From Deltaproteobacteria bacterium (GTDB lineage: Bacteria; Myxococcota; XYA12-FULL-58-9): DNA of 64,000 nt. The notes under the pieces were generated by a model. That model was not told where the DNA came from and ran no database searches. It saw nothing but the letters and a program-made list of their open reading frames with translations. Shown piece by piece: positions 27,415 to 37,621 of this stretch. Every line of letters begins with the position of its first letter. Positions within the stretch are counted from its first letter, which is position 1. The translations under genes were made by a program, and so were the position numbers. Location: NCBI GenBank assembly GCA_016218825.1, contig JACRCV010000118.1:97459-161458 (forward strand). The letters run 5' to 3'.

Positions 27415-27458
27415 GGTTGCGTTGCCTCCGACATCGGGCAACGATGGCGACCGCAACC
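27415..27458. promoter_or_regulatory. Nested inverted repeats between ribA and the folE-like gene
   Basis: GGTTGCG (27415-27421) pairs with CGCAACC (27452-27458), and CGTTGCC (27420-27426) pairs perfectly with GGCAACG (27437-27443). A further GCAACG lies at 27473-27478 near the next start codon. The nested dyads could bind a regulator or fold in RNA; no known operator was recognised. Confidence 0.35.
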
Positions 27459-27480
27459 GCGTTCGGCAAGGAGCAACGCC

Positions 27481-28110
27481 GTGACCAAAGCCCCCCGGCG
27501 ACGTCGATCCGAATCGGCGTCGCGGCGACAGCAGCAGGCGACGCGCGCGATCCGCGCCCTCCTCCAAGGTCTGGGCGTCAGCCTCGCCGGCGAGCTCAAA
27601 GGCACGCCGGCCCGCGCCGCTTCCCTCTGGGTCGAGCACCTGCTCGCCGGTGAGGGGCTCGACCCGAAGGAGGTCCTCGGCCGCGGCAGCAAGACGCGCT
27701 CCCGATCCCCGGTGTCGCTGTTCGACGTCGGCGTCCACCTGGTCTGCCCGCACCATCTGACGGTGGCCTTCGGCGAGGCCCACGTCGCCTATCTGCCGCG
27801 GACCCGCGTCGCCGGCTTCGGTGCGCTCGCCCGCCTGGTCCGCGCCTGCACCGCGCGCCTGGCGCTGCAGGAGGACGCCACCCAGCTGATCGCCGACACC
27901 CTCGTCCTGCACCTCGGCGCCGTCGCGGCGGTCGTCGTCATCGACGCGCTGCATCCGTGTCACAACGTGCCGCACGCCCGCTCGCACCGCGCCCGCGCGG
28001 TCACCTGGGGCATCGCCGGCGACAAGGCCGCGGCCGACTCCCTCGCCCGCCTGCTCGCCGGACCCGAGCCCGGCGCCAAGGACGACTGCGGCTGCGACGG
28101 CTGTGCCTGA
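27481..28110 (+). CDS. Divergent GTP cyclohydrolase I-like protein with cysteine tail
   Basis: FolE-superfamily (tunnelling-fold) protein of 209 residues. The family zinc and catalytic residues align: Cys89 and His92 in CPHHL (usually CEHH), and Cys160 with His158 in DALHPCH (usually EAEHMCM). The block AGFGALARLVRACTARLALQE also matches. The Glu to Pro change beside the zinc Cys and the altered HPCHN region make it more divergent than a housekeeping FolE, so a related pterin or deazapurine substrate is possible. The C-terminus CGCDGCA is an unusual cysteine cluster. GTG start with AGGAG 8 bases upstream. It heads a plus-strand trio with the reductase and SDR. Confidence 0.75.
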   Translation: MTKAPRRRRSESASRRQQQATRAIRALLQGLGVSLAGELKGTPARAASLWVEHLLAGEGLDPKEVLGRGSKTRSRSPVSLFDVGVHLVCPHHLTVAFGEAHVAYLPRTRVAGFGALARLVRACTARLALQEDATQLIADTLVLHLGAVAAVVVIDALHPCHNVPHARSHRARAVTWGIAGDKAAADSLARLLAGPEPGAKDDCGCDGCA

Positions 28111-28111
28111 G

Positions 28112-28816
28112 ATGCCGCGCCCCGTCGTCAGACTGAACATGGCGATGACCGTCGACGGCAAGACGGCCTCGGCGGCGCGCGAGGCCGGCCGCTTCACCTC
28201 CGCCGCGGACCTCGCGCGGATGCAGGAGCTGCGCGCCGACGCCGACGCGGTGCTGGTGGGCGCCGAGACCGTGCGCCGCATCGATCCCCCGCTCTCGGTG
28301 GTTGACCCGGCGCTGCGGCAGCGGCGCCGTGACCGCGGCAAGAGCGAGCACCCGATGCAGTTGGTCTTGAGCGCGAGCGGCGACCTGCCGCCCACCTGCC
28401 GGGCGCTCTCCGAGCCCGCGGCCGCACCCCGGGTGCTCGTCACCGGCGCCGACCCGCTGCGCCTCTTGCAGCCGCTCGCAAACGGCGTCGAGCACTGGCG
28501 ACTCGGCAAGGGGACGGTCGATCTCCAAGAGCTCATGGGCCGCCTGGAGGCGCGGGGCGTAGAGGTCCTCCTCGTCGAGGGCGGCGCCGAGACCAACGGC
28601 CGCTTCCTCGACGCGGCGCTGGTCGACGAGGTCTTCGTCACCCTGGCGCCGACGCTCTTGGGCGGTCGCGGCGCCCCGTCCTTCGCCGGCGGCGCCGGTC
28701 TCGCCCTCGCGCGGCGCCTGCCGCTGACGCTCGCCGCGACGTCGCGGCTCGGCGACGAGCTGTTCTTGCACTACCGCGCCCTGCACCCCGACCGCCCACT
28801 CGCCGGAGGGACGTGA
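28112..28816 (+). CDS. RibD C-terminal-type (DHFR-fold) reductase
   Basis: Stand-alone pyrimidine/pterin reductase domain of 234 residues, without the RibD deaminase domain. It starts RPVVRLNMAMTVDGKTA, the standard entry of the RibD_C family, followed by GAETVRRIDPPLS, the mid-block LLVEGGAETNGRFL and LAPTLLGGRGAPSF, giving NAD(P)H and substrate sites. The family reduces 5-amino-6-ribosylamino-pyrimidinone phosphate in riboflavin synthesis and is related to dihydrofolate reductase. The ATG directly after the folE-like stop is preferred; a GTG at 28103 in frame overlaps that gene by 8 bases and cannot be excluded. Followed by the SDR after 1 base. Confidence 0.82.
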   Translation: MPRPVVRLNMAMTVDGKTASAAREAGRFTSAADLARMQELRADADAVLVGAETVRRIDPPLSVVDPALRQRRRDRGKSEHPMQLVLSASGDLPPTCRALSEPAAAPRVLVTGADPLRLLQPLANGVEHWRLGKGTVDLQELMGRLEARGVEVLLVEGGAETNGRFLDAALVDEVFVTLAPTLLGGRGAPSFAGGAGLALARRLPLTLAATSRLGDELFLHYRALHPDRPLAGGT

Positions 28817-28817
28817 G

Positions 28818-29618
28818 ATGAAACACCAGCCGCGCGCCTCCATCCCCGGTCTCGAAGGCCAGACCGCGATCGTCACCGGCGCCAGCCGTGGCATCGGCAA
28901 GGCGACCGCCCTGGAGCTGTGCCGCTACGGCGCCCGGGTGGTGCTCACCAGTCGTGACGCGGCGCGCGCCGCCGCCGTCGCCGAGAGCTGGGTCGCGGAA
29001 TTCGGCGACGTGGTGCTGGCGCTGGGGGTCGACGTGTCGGATCGCACCGCGGTCGGCGAGATGGTCGAGCGGGTGCTCGCCTGGAGCGGCGGCCGCATCG
29101 ACATCGTGGTGAACAACGCCGGCCATCCCATCGAGGCCGAGCTGTGGGACACGCCGCTGCACGCGATCCCCGCCGCGGCGCTCACCGAGCGTTTTCGCCG
29201 CGTCGCCGACGTCGATCTGGGCGGGGCGCGCAACCTCACGCACGCGGTGCTGCCGACGATGATGGCGCAGCGCTCCGGGGCGCTGGTCTACGTGTCATCG
29301 ACCCCGGCGCTCGCCGGCCACAAGGCCACCCCGTACACCGAGGCCAAGGCCGGGCTGTTGGGGCTGATGCGCGACGTCGCCAAAGGCTACGGCGCCCACG
29401 GTGTCCGCGCCAACGCCGTCGCCCCGGGCAACATCCGCACCGGCTGGTTCGACACCTTGGGTCCCGAAGAGCAACGCGCCCTCGCCGAGGAGGCGCCGCT
29501 CGGGCGCTGGGGCGAGCCCGAGGACGTCGCCGGCGCCATCCTGTTCTTGGCGTCACCGTTGTCGAGCTTCGTCACCGGTCAGACCCTGGTCGTCGACGGC
29601 GGCAAGGTCATTCACTGA
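28818..29618 (+). CDS. Short-chain dehydrogenase/reductase (SDR)
   Basis: NAD(P)-dependent oxidoreductase of 266 residues with a classical SDR layout: cofactor motif TGASRGIG (20-27), NNAG (99-102), catalytic Ser at 160/161 in VYVSSTPA, and Tyr173-x3-Lys177 in TPYTEAKAG. VAPGNIRTGWF and the terminal VTGQTLVVDGGKV complete the family pattern, close to FabG-like enzymes. The acidic/basic choice after the cofactor loop (TSRDAAR) suggests NADP. ATG at 28818 with GGAGG 7-8 bases upstream. It sits with the folE-like and RibD_C-like genes, so a pteridine-reductase role is possible but unproven. Its end overlaps the convergent M3 peptidase by 11 bases. Confidence 0.85.
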   Translation: MKHQPRASIPGLEGQTAIVTGASRGIGKATALELCRYGARVVLTSRDAARAAAVAESWVAEFGDVVLALGVDVSDRTAVGEMVERVLAWSGGRIDIVVNNAGHPIEAELWDTPLHAIPAAALTERFRRVADVDLGGARNLTHAVLPTMMAQRSGALVYVSSTPALAGHKATPYTEAKAGLLGLMRDVAKGYGAHGVRANAVAPGNIRTGWFDTLGPEEQRALAEEAPLGRWGEPEDVAGAILFLASPLSSFVTGQTLVVDGGKVIH

Positions 29619-31752
29619 GCCGCGTCGCCGGCTCCGGGAAGCCGCGTTTGCGCATCAGCGCGCCGATGCCGGCGTCCCGGCCGCGAAACGCCCGATAGCC
29701 GTCGGCGGGGTCGACGGTGTTGCCCACCGAGAACACGTATTGCCGGAGCTTCTTGGCGACCGCCTTGTCGTACGGGCCCTTGCCCTCGAGGAAGGCCTCG
29801 TAGGCGTCGGCGCTCAGAGTGTCGGCCCAGAGATAGCTGTAGTAGCCCGCCGAGTAGCCGTCGCTGGCGAAGACGTGGCTGAACTGCGGCATCCGATGGC
29901 GCAGCACGATCTCGCGCGGCATCTTCAAGACCGCGAGGGTGTCGCGCTCGAACGCCGCCGGATCGATCGCCTTCGCCCCGGCGAGGTGCGCCTTCATGTC
30001 GACCTGCGCCGCGGCGAGGTACTCGACGGTGGCGAAGCCCTGGTTGAACTTCGACGCCTTTTCGATCTTGTCGACGAGCGCCTGCGGGATCGGCTTGCCG
30101 GTCTTGACGTGGAGCGCGAACTTCCGCAGCACCTCGGGGGTCTCGACAAAGCGCTCGAAGAGCTGCGACGGAAACTCGACGTAGTCCCGCGCGACGCTGG
30201 TCCCGGCGAGCGACGGGTACATGACGTTCGACGACAGGCCATGCAGCGCGTGGCCGAACTCGTGGAACAGGGTCTCGGCGTCGGTGAAGCTCACCAGCAC
30301 CGGCTCGCCGGCCTTCGCCTTCACGAAGTTGGCGTTGTTGGAGACGATGGTCGGGACCTCGCCGTCGAAGCGCTCCTGGTTGCGGTAGGCGTTCATCCAC
30401 GCCCCCGAGTGCTTGCCGTCGCGGGCGTAGGGGTCGAAGTACCACAGCCCGACCTGCTTGCCGGCGCCGTCCTTCACCACCCACACCCGGACGTCGGGGT
30501 GGTACACCGGGACGTTCTTCGCCGGGCTGAAGTGCAGATCCAAGAGCCGGCCCGCCACCCAGAACATCCCTTCGCGGAGCTTCTCGAGCTGCAGGTAGGG
30601 CTTCACCTCGCTCTCGTCGAGGTCGTACTTCGCCTTGCGCACCTTCTCGGCGTAGTAGCGATAGTCCCAGGGCTCGACGACGACCTTCGCGCCCTCCTGG
30701 TCCGCGACCGCCTGCATGTCGGCGACCTCTTCGCGGACCCGCGCCACCGCGGCCGGCCACACCGCCTCCATGAGCTCCATCGCCCTCGCCGGCGTCTTCG
30801 CCATCGCGTCCTCCAGGCGCCAGTGGGCGTGGGTCTCGTAGCCCAAGAGCGAGGCGCGCTCGGCCCGGAGCTTCAGGATCTCGGTGATCGCCTTCTTGTT
30901 GTCGCGGCCGTCGCCGTGGTCGCCGCGGGCCACGAACGCCCGCCAGACCTTCTCGCGCAGGTCGCGCCGCTTCGCGTACGTCAGAAAGGGCTCGACGCTG
31001 GAGCGGGTGTTCAACACCGCCCACTTGCCCGGGTGCCCCTTGCTCTCGGCCGCCGCCGAGGCAGCCTCTTTGAGCGACGCCGACAGCCCCTCGAGGTCGG
31101 TCTCGTTGTCGAGCACCAGGGTGTAGTCGGCCTCTTCGGCGAGGATGTTCTGGGTGAAGCTGGTGTACAGCGACGCCAGGCGTTCGTTGATCGCTGCGAC
31201 CCGCTTCTTCGCCGCCCTGTCGAGCTTTGCGCCCTCGCGGACGAAGTTCTTGAAGTACAACCACGCCAGGCGCTTCTCTTCCGGCGTCTTGCAGGCGGTG
31301 TCGCGCGCTTCGTAGACCGCGGCGATGCGGGCGAAGAGCTTGTCGTTCTGGGTGATCTTGTCCTGGAACGCGGCGAGGCGCGGCGCCATCAGCCGCTCCA
31401 CCGCCTGGAACTCCGGGGTGCTCATCGCCGACGACCACACCCCATAGAGGTTGCTGACCCGATCCAAGGTCCGCCCGGAGCGCTCCAGCGCCGCGAGGGT
31501 GTTGGCGAAGGTCGGCGGCGCCGACTCGGCGGTGATACGGTCGATCGCCGCGAGCTGCTCGGCCATCGCCGCCTCGAGCGCCGGCTCAAACTGCGCCACG
31601 ACGACGCGGTCGAAGGGCGGCACTCCTTTATAGGGGCCGGTCCACGGCGCGAGCATCGCCTTCATGTTGGTATCCTCCACCGTCGCGGCGTTGGTCTCGA
31701 CCACGGCCGCGAAGAGCATTGCTGTCCCGCACACCCACCAGGAGACGACCAT
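29608..31752 (-). CDS. Exported M3-family metallopeptidase (Dcp/oligopeptidase-A-like)
   Basis: Zinc metallopeptidase of 714 residues. A hydrophobic N-terminus (MVVSWWVCGTAMLFAAVVETNAA) looks like a signal peptide, unlike the cytoplasmic E. coli OpdA. The catalytic motif HEFGHALH lies near residue 496, followed by the conserved YPSLAGTSVARDYVEFPSQLFE region with the third ligand Glu. The rest follows thimet-oligopeptidase/Dcp architecture. It probably cleaves dipeptides or short oligopeptides in the periplasm. GGAGGG is found 9 bases before the ATG. The gene diverges from the macA-like gene and overlaps the convergent SDR by 11 bases. Confidence 0.88.
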   Translation of the reverse strand: MVVSWWVCGTAMLFAAVVETNAATVEDTNMKAMLAPWTGPYKGVPPFDRVVVAQFEPALEAAMAEQLAAIDRITAESAPPTFANTLAALERSGRTLDRVSNLYGVWSSAMSTPEFQAVERLMAPRLAAFQDKITQNDKLFARIAAVYEARDTACKTPEEKRLAWLYFKNFVREGAKLDRAAKKRVAAINERLASLYTSFTQNILAEEADYTLVLDNETDLEGLSASLKEAASAAAESKGHPGKWAVLNTRSSVEPFLTYAKRRDLREKVWRAFVARGDHGDGRDNKKAITEILKLRAERASLLGYETHAHWRLEDAMAKTPARAMELMEAVWPAAVARVREEVADMQAVADQEGAKVVVEPWDYRYYAEKVRKAKYDLDESEVKPYLQLEKLREGMFWVAGRLLDLHFSPAKNVPVYHPDVRVWVVKDGAGKQVGLWYFDPYARDGKHSGAWMNAYRNQERFDGEVPTIVSNNANFVKAKAGEPVLVSFTDAETLFHEFGHALHGLSSNVMYPSLAGTSVARDYVEFPSQLFERFVETPEVLRKFALHVKTGKPIPQALVDKIEKASKFNQGFATVEYLAAAQVDMKAHLAGAKAIDPAAFERDTLAVLKMPREIVLRHRMPQFSHVFASDGYSAGYYSYLWADTLSADAYEAFLEGKGPYDKAVAKKLRQYVFSVGNTVDPADGYRAFRGRDAGIGALMRKRGFPEPATRLSE

Positions 31753-31858
31753 GTCCGACGACCCTCCACCTCCCCTGCCCGGCGTTGAACGTCCGTCGCC
31801 CTGACCCCGGCGTCAAGGGTCGCGACGCCCCGCTTGGCGACCACCCGGGCGGCGCTGA

Positions 31859-31888
31859 TTGAGTTGGTGTCCCCCTTTCCGGTACAAC
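31859..31888 (+). promoter_or_regulatory. Predicted promoter of the MacAB-TolC operon
   Basis: TTGAGT (31859-31864), 18 bases, then TACAAC (31883-31888); each agrees with the consensus at four positions. The leader to the macA-like ATG would be about 78 bases. Weak evidence. Confidence 0.3.
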
Positions 31889-31972
31889 CGGGCCGTGCAT
31901 GGCTTCTGGCCCCGGCGGGCCCGACACCCGATCGCGATGCCGGTGCCGCGGAGCCTCACTGAAGGTGCTGCG

Positions 31973-33214
31973 ATGCGTCTCGCCCGCCCGACCGGCGCCG
32001 CTCTCGTGGGTCTCCTGGTGTTCGGCCCCGGCCCGACTGGTTGCGGCGGCAAACCCGAGACCCGCCTGGAGACCGCGCGCGCCGATCGCGGCCCGCTCGT
32101 CGCCAAGGTCACCGCGACCGGCGTGCTGTCGGCGCTGGTGACGGTGCAGGTCGGCAGCCAGGTCTCCGGCCGGCTGAGCGAGATCCTGGTGGACTTCAAC
32201 TCCGAGGTGAAGAAGGGCCAGACCATCGCCCGCCTCGACGCCCAGCTCTTCGAGGCCGCGCTCGAGCAGGCGCGCGCCAACCACGCCGCCTCGCTCGCGG
32301 ACCTGAAGCGCGCCCAGGTCCAGGCCAAAGACGCCGGCCGCCAGCTGGATCGCGCCCAGAGCCTGCTGTCCCGCAAGCTCATCGCCCAGGCCGACTTCGA
32401 CACCGCCCAGGCCACCGCCGAGGCAGCGGCCGCTCAGGTCGACTCGGCCGCCGGCCGGGTGCAGCAGACCTCGGCGGCGCTTCGTCAGGCGCAGATCAAC
32501 CTGGCCTACACCACGATCGCCTCGCCCATCAACGGCACGGTGATCTCCCGCAACGTCGACGTCGGCCAGACCGTCGCGGCGTCGCTGCAGGCGCCCACCC
32601 TGTTCGTCATCGCCGAGGATCTGCGTCGCATGCAGGTGGACACCTCGGTGGCCGAGGCCGACATCGGCCGGCTGCAGCCGGGCATGCGCGCCACCTTCAC
32701 GGTGGATGCCTACGCCAACGAGCGCTTCGCCGGCGAGGTTCGCCAGATCCGCAACGCCGCCACCACGGTGCAGAACGTGGTCACCTACGACGCGGTCATC
32801 GACGTCGCCAACCCCGACCTCCGCCTCAAGCCCGGGATGACCGCGAACGTCACGTTCATCTACGCCGAGAAGGCCGACGTGGTGCGGGTGCCGAACGCCG
32901 CGCTGCGCTTCAAGCCGCCCCCCGAATTCCGCGCCGCAGCTCGGGCGCCCTTCGAGGCCGACGGTCCCCGCCCCGAGGCCGACGCCGACGACAGCGGCCT
33001 GCCGGCCAAGGGCGTCCGGGCGCAACAGCGGGTCGTCTGGATTCAACGCGCCGAGGGGCCGGCCCCGGTCCGCGTCGCGACCGGCCTGACCGATGGCTCG
33101 CTGACCGAGATCACGAGCGGCGACCTGAACCCCGGCGACGTCGTCATCCTCGACGCCTTCAGCGGCGGTTTGAAGTTCGGCCTGATGGGTGGCCCGCCGA
33201 CCCGGCGGCCGTGA
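31973..33214 (+). CDS. MacA-like periplasmic adaptor of ABC exporter
   Basis: Membrane-fusion (HlyD/RND-type) adaptor of 413 residues that bridges an inner-membrane MacB transporter and an outer-membrane TolC channel. N-terminal signal with a cysteine (GPTGCGG) suggests a possible lipoprotein, though Pro at the -3 position makes the lipobox imperfect. Biotinyl-lipoyl half-motifs ([30 protein letters not shown] and [21 protein letters not shown]) flank a helical hairpin with the text [17 protein letters not shown]. The start at 31973 is preferred over upstream in-frame codons because it gives the cleanest signal peptide. The gene is followed by the ATPase after 7 bases. Confidence 0.88.
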   Translation: MRLARPTGAALVGLLVFGPGPTGCGGKPETRLETARADRGPLVAKVTATGVLSALVTVQVGSQVSGRLSEILVDFNSEVKKGQTIARLDAQLFEAALEQARANHAASLADLKRAQVQAKDAGRQLDRAQSLLSRKLIAQADFDTAQATAEAAAAQVDSAAGRVQQTSAALRQAQINLAYTTIASPINGTVISRNVDVGQTVAASLQAPTLFVIAEDLRRMQVDTSVAEADIGRLQPGMRATFTVDAYANERFAGEVRQIRNAATTVQNVVTYDAVIDVANPDLRLKPGMTANVTFIYAEKADVVRVPNAALRFKPPPEFRAAARAPFEADGPRPEADADDSGLPAKGVRAQQRVVWIQRAEGPAPVRVATGLTDGSLTEITSGDLNPGDVVILDAFSGGLKFGLMGGPPTRRP

Positions 33215-33221
33215 GGCAGCG

Positions 33222-33949
33222 GTGCGCGACGCTTTCATCCTTCTCGCAGACGTCACCAAGCGCTACCACATGGGCGACGTCGAGGTGTCGGCCCTGGCCG
33301 GCGTCTCGCTCCAGGTCCACCCCGGCGACTTCGTCGCGATCATGGGGCCGTCAGGCTCGGGGAAGTCGACCCTGATGAACATCCTCGGTTGCCTCGATCG
33401 CCCGACCACCGGCAGCTACTTTCTCGGCGGCGTCGACGTCGCTCGTCTGCGCGCCGACGACCTGGCGCGCCTGCGCAACCGCACCCTCGGCTTCGTGTTC
33501 CAGAGCTTCAACCTCCTGTCCCGCACCAGCGCCCTCGAGAACGTCGAGCTGCCGCTGTTGTACGCCGGGGCCGGCGGCCGCGAGCGCTCCCTCAGGGCCC
33601 ACGCGGCCTTGGAGCAGGTGGGGCTCGCGGACCGCGCCCGCCACCACCCCAGCCAGATGTCCGGCGGCCAGCAGCAACGGGTCGCGATCGCGCGCGCCCT
33701 GGTGACCGGGCCGCGGGCGATCCTCGCCGACGAGCCCACCGGCAACCTCGACTCCGCGACCAGCCTCGAGATCATGGCCATCCTCCAGGGACTCGGAGCG
33801 CGCGGCATGACCATCATCCTCGTGACCCACGAGCCCGACATCGCGGCCTACGCCTCGAGGCTGATCCAGATGAAAGACGGCCTGGTCCAGGTGGACCGCG
33901 CCCAGACGCCGCTCGTCGCGAGCCGGGCGCCGGCGGCCGGGAGGACCCG

Positions 33950-33953
<4 letters not shown>
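33222..33953 (+). CDS. MacB-type ABC transporter ATPase
   Basis: Cytoplasmic nucleotide-binding subunit of 243 residues. Walker [10 protein letters not shown] (42-50), Q-loop FVFQSFNLL, signature SGGQQQR, Walker [12 protein letters not shown] and switch His in LVTHE are all intact; it closely follows the LolD/MacB family. Start is GTG at 33222 with GAGG just upstream; an in-frame ATG 33 bases earlier lies within the end of macA. The permease is a separate gene starting at an ATGA overlap, so ATPase and membrane parts are split, as in many bacteria other than E. coli, where MacB is a fusion. Confidence 0.92.
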
Positions 33954-35175
<1,222 letters not shown>

Positions 35176-35179
<4 letters not shown>

Positions 35180-36474
35180 CCGGGCCTTGTTGCCTGCTGC
35201 TGTGCGCCGTCACCCAGACGCCGCCGGCGGCTCCGACCACGCTGACCCTGCCGGAGGCGGAGGCCACCGCCAAGGCTCGCCATCCGCAGATCCGCAGCGC
35301 CCACGCCGCCACCGTGGCGGCCGAGGCCCGCCTCGACGCGGCCCGCGCCCCCCTGTTGCCGCAGCTGCAAGCCGCGGCCGGCTACCAGCGAGGCAATGCG
35401 AGCTTCGCCGCCCGCACCGGCACCGCTGCCTTCGGCGCCGCGCTCCCGTCGACCGGCGGTGGCAGCCACGACTACTTCAGCCTCGGGCTCTCCGGGAGCC
35501 TCTTGGTCTACGACTTCGGTCAGGCCTGGGGCCGCTCGCGGGCCGCGGCCGAAGGCGCCGCCGCCCAGCAACAGGCGGAGCACACCACCTGGCACGGCCT
35601 GCTGCTCGCGGTGCGCACCGCGTACTTCGACGCCGGCGCGGCGCGGGCGATGGTGGCGGTCGCCCGCGAGGCGCTTGCCAACCAGGAGCGCCACCTGGTG
35701 CAGATCCAGGGGTTCGTCGAGATCGGCACCCGCCCGGCGATCGACCTCGCCCAGGTGCGCACCGACAGGGCCAACGCTCGCCTGCAGCTGATCACCGCCG
35801 AGAACTCCTACGCCACCAGCCGCGCGGTGCTGAACCAGGCGATGGGCCGCGACGGCCCCGTGAGCTTCGAGGTCGGCGACTGGACCTTCGCGCCGGTTCC
35901 CGGCGAAGACGACGAGCTCGGCGTCCTCGTCGCCCGCGCCCTCGAGAACCGACCCGAGTTTCGCGCCTTGACGGCCGAGCTTCGCGCCCGAGAGGCGCTG
36001 CTCGCCGCCGCCCGCGGCGGCTACTTTCCGAGCTTGAGCCTCGGCTCGTCGATCACCGACGCCGGCAGCGAGCTGCGCGCCTTGAGCTATGCCTGGAGCG
36101 CCGGCGCCACCCTCACCTGGCCGCTGTTCGAGGGCGGCAAGACCCGGGCGGCCGCTGCCGAGGCCGCCGCGGATCTCGCGGCAGCTTCAGCCGCGATCGA
36201 CAGCCTGCGCCAGCAGGTCATGGTGGACGTGGATCAGGCCCGGCTCGGGGTCCGCGCTGCCAAGGAGTCGCGGCTCGCGGCCGACGAAGCGGCGGAGAAC
36301 GCCCGCCTGCGCCTGCGCCTGGCCGAAGGCCGCTACGAGACCGGCGTCGGCAACGTCATCGAGCTCGGCGACGCGCAGCTCGCGCTCACGAACGCCGCCG
36401 CCCAGCAGGTGCGCGCCGATTACAGCCTGGCGACGACCCGGGCCCAGCTCCACAAGGCCCTCGGCTACGACTGA
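35176..36474 (+). CDS. TolC-like outer-membrane efflux protein
   Basis: Outer-membrane factor of 432 residues that would form the trimeric exit duct for the MacAB pump. Secretion signal is short (MTGPCCLLLCAVTQTPPAA) and contains cysteines. Two repeats of coiled-coil and beta-strand are visible, as in the OEP family: the first around 25-235, the second around 240-430, with the family words LALGG-like QLALTNAAAQQVRADYSLATTRAQLHKALGYD at the end. Co-translated with the permease. Its last 89 bases are also covered antisense by the PDZ protein gene. Confidence 0.85.
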
Positions 36475-37519
36475 CGGCCGGCGCACCGACGGCTGACGTC
36501 GGCGGCGTCGACCCGCCGCCCTCTTGACTGACGCGCAGGTCCGGCGCCGCGCCGATCCAAATCTCCAGCCGTTTGCCCTGGCGTTGTACCTCGAGCGCCA
36601 GGCGCTCGTTCGGGAGGGACTTGGCGATGGCAGCCACCAGCGCCTGCGCGCTGGTGACCGGCGCGCCCGAAAGGCGCAGGACGACGTCGCCGACCTTCAA
36701 GCCGGCGCCCGCGGCCGCCGATCCGGGATCGGCGCGGGTCACCAGGACCGCGCCACCCGCGAGATCGAGGGCTGCCGCCGCCGCCCCATCCAGATCACGC
36801 ACCCCGATGCCGACCTTCCGCCCCCGTGTGCCGCGCAGCACCGCGAGCCGCAGGTCGAGCAGCTTGATCTCGCTCTCGAGCTCGCCGAGCCGCCGCTTGG
36901 CCTCGGCCACCTCGGCCTCGGCGGCCCGCGCCTTGCCTGCCAGACGCGCGGCGCCGACCCGCAGGCTCTCCACGCGCCCCGAGGCGGCGCCGAGCTCGAT
37001 CGACCGCCTGGCCCCGGCGCGCACCAACTCGATCGCGGCGCCCGCCGGCGCCTTCTCAATCACACCGGCGAGCGGCGGCGTCGCCCCCACCGCGACCCCA
37101 CCCACCGCGACGATCACGTCGCCGGCGACGAAGCCCAGCCGCTCGGCCGCGCTCTGCGCCTGGACCTTCGTGACATAGACCCCGGTCCCCGCCGGCAGGC
37201 CCATCACCCGCGCCACCTGGGTGTCGACCGCCTTTACCTCGAGGCCGCCGATGCCACCGCTCCCGTTCTTCGCCGCCCGTTCCAGCTCGCGGCCGGCGTT
37301 GTCGGCCGCCTGCCGCCATGCCTGGATCTGTGGCGCCAGCGCCGCGGCCTCGAGCCGCGCCAGCGCCCGCTCGGCGTCCAGCACCTGCAGGCGGGTTTCG
37401 GTCTCGACCGCGAGCTGCCGCGCCTCGCCTTCGGCGCGCCGGTGCTCGGCCACCGCCCGCTCGGCGGCGCCATCGTCCGCGGCCACCATCGACAAGCAAC
37501 ACCAGAGTAGAGTCGTCAC
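36386..37519 (-). CDS. Two-PDZ-domain exported protein with coiled coils
   Basis: A 377-residue protein, probably exported (MTTLLWCCLSMVAADDG). It has a helical segment (about 17-85), PDZ domain 1 (about 93-178, GVYVTKVQAQSAAERLGFVAGDVIVAVGG), a second coiled coil (about 185-230) and PDZ domain 2 (about 232-325, with VLVTRADPGSAAAGAGLKVGDVVLRLSG). No protease motif is visible, so it is a scaffold rather than an HtrA-type enzyme. The tail beyond 330 is low-complexity and basic and the last 29 residues are encoded antisense to the TolC-like gene. GTG start with GAGGAGG 6 bases upstream. Confidence 0.72.
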   Translation of the reverse strand: MTTLLWCCLSMVAADDGAAERAVAEHRRAEGEARQLAVETETRLQVLDAERALARLEAAALAPQIQAWRQAADNAGRELERAAKNGSGGIGGLEVKAVDTQVARVMGLPAGTGVYVTKVQAQSAAERLGFVAGDVIVAVGGVAVGATPPLAGVIEKAPAGAAIELVRAGARRSIELGAASGRVESLRVGAARLAGKARAAEAEVAEAKRRLGELESEIKLLDLRLAVLRGTRGRKVGIGVRDLDGAAAAALDLAGGAVLVTRADPGSAAAGAGLKVGDVVLRLSGAPVTSAQALVAAIAKSLPNERLALEVQRQGKRLEIWIGAAPDLRVSQEGGGSTPPTSAVGAPAVSRSRGPCGAGPGSSPGCNRRAPAGRRRS

Positions 37520-37621
37520 GTCGTGCCTCCTCGCAGCGTCGTTTCGGGGCGCACCCTACAGGGGACGGCGCTCGGGGGCGTACGACAAATGTCCTGCTTC
37601 ACGAAGCCGCGACCGTATCGC

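Noticed and set aside
27323..27480. Possible FMN riboswitch between ribA and the folE-like gene
   Set aside because: None of the conserved FMN aptamer words was found; only the dyad repeats are present.
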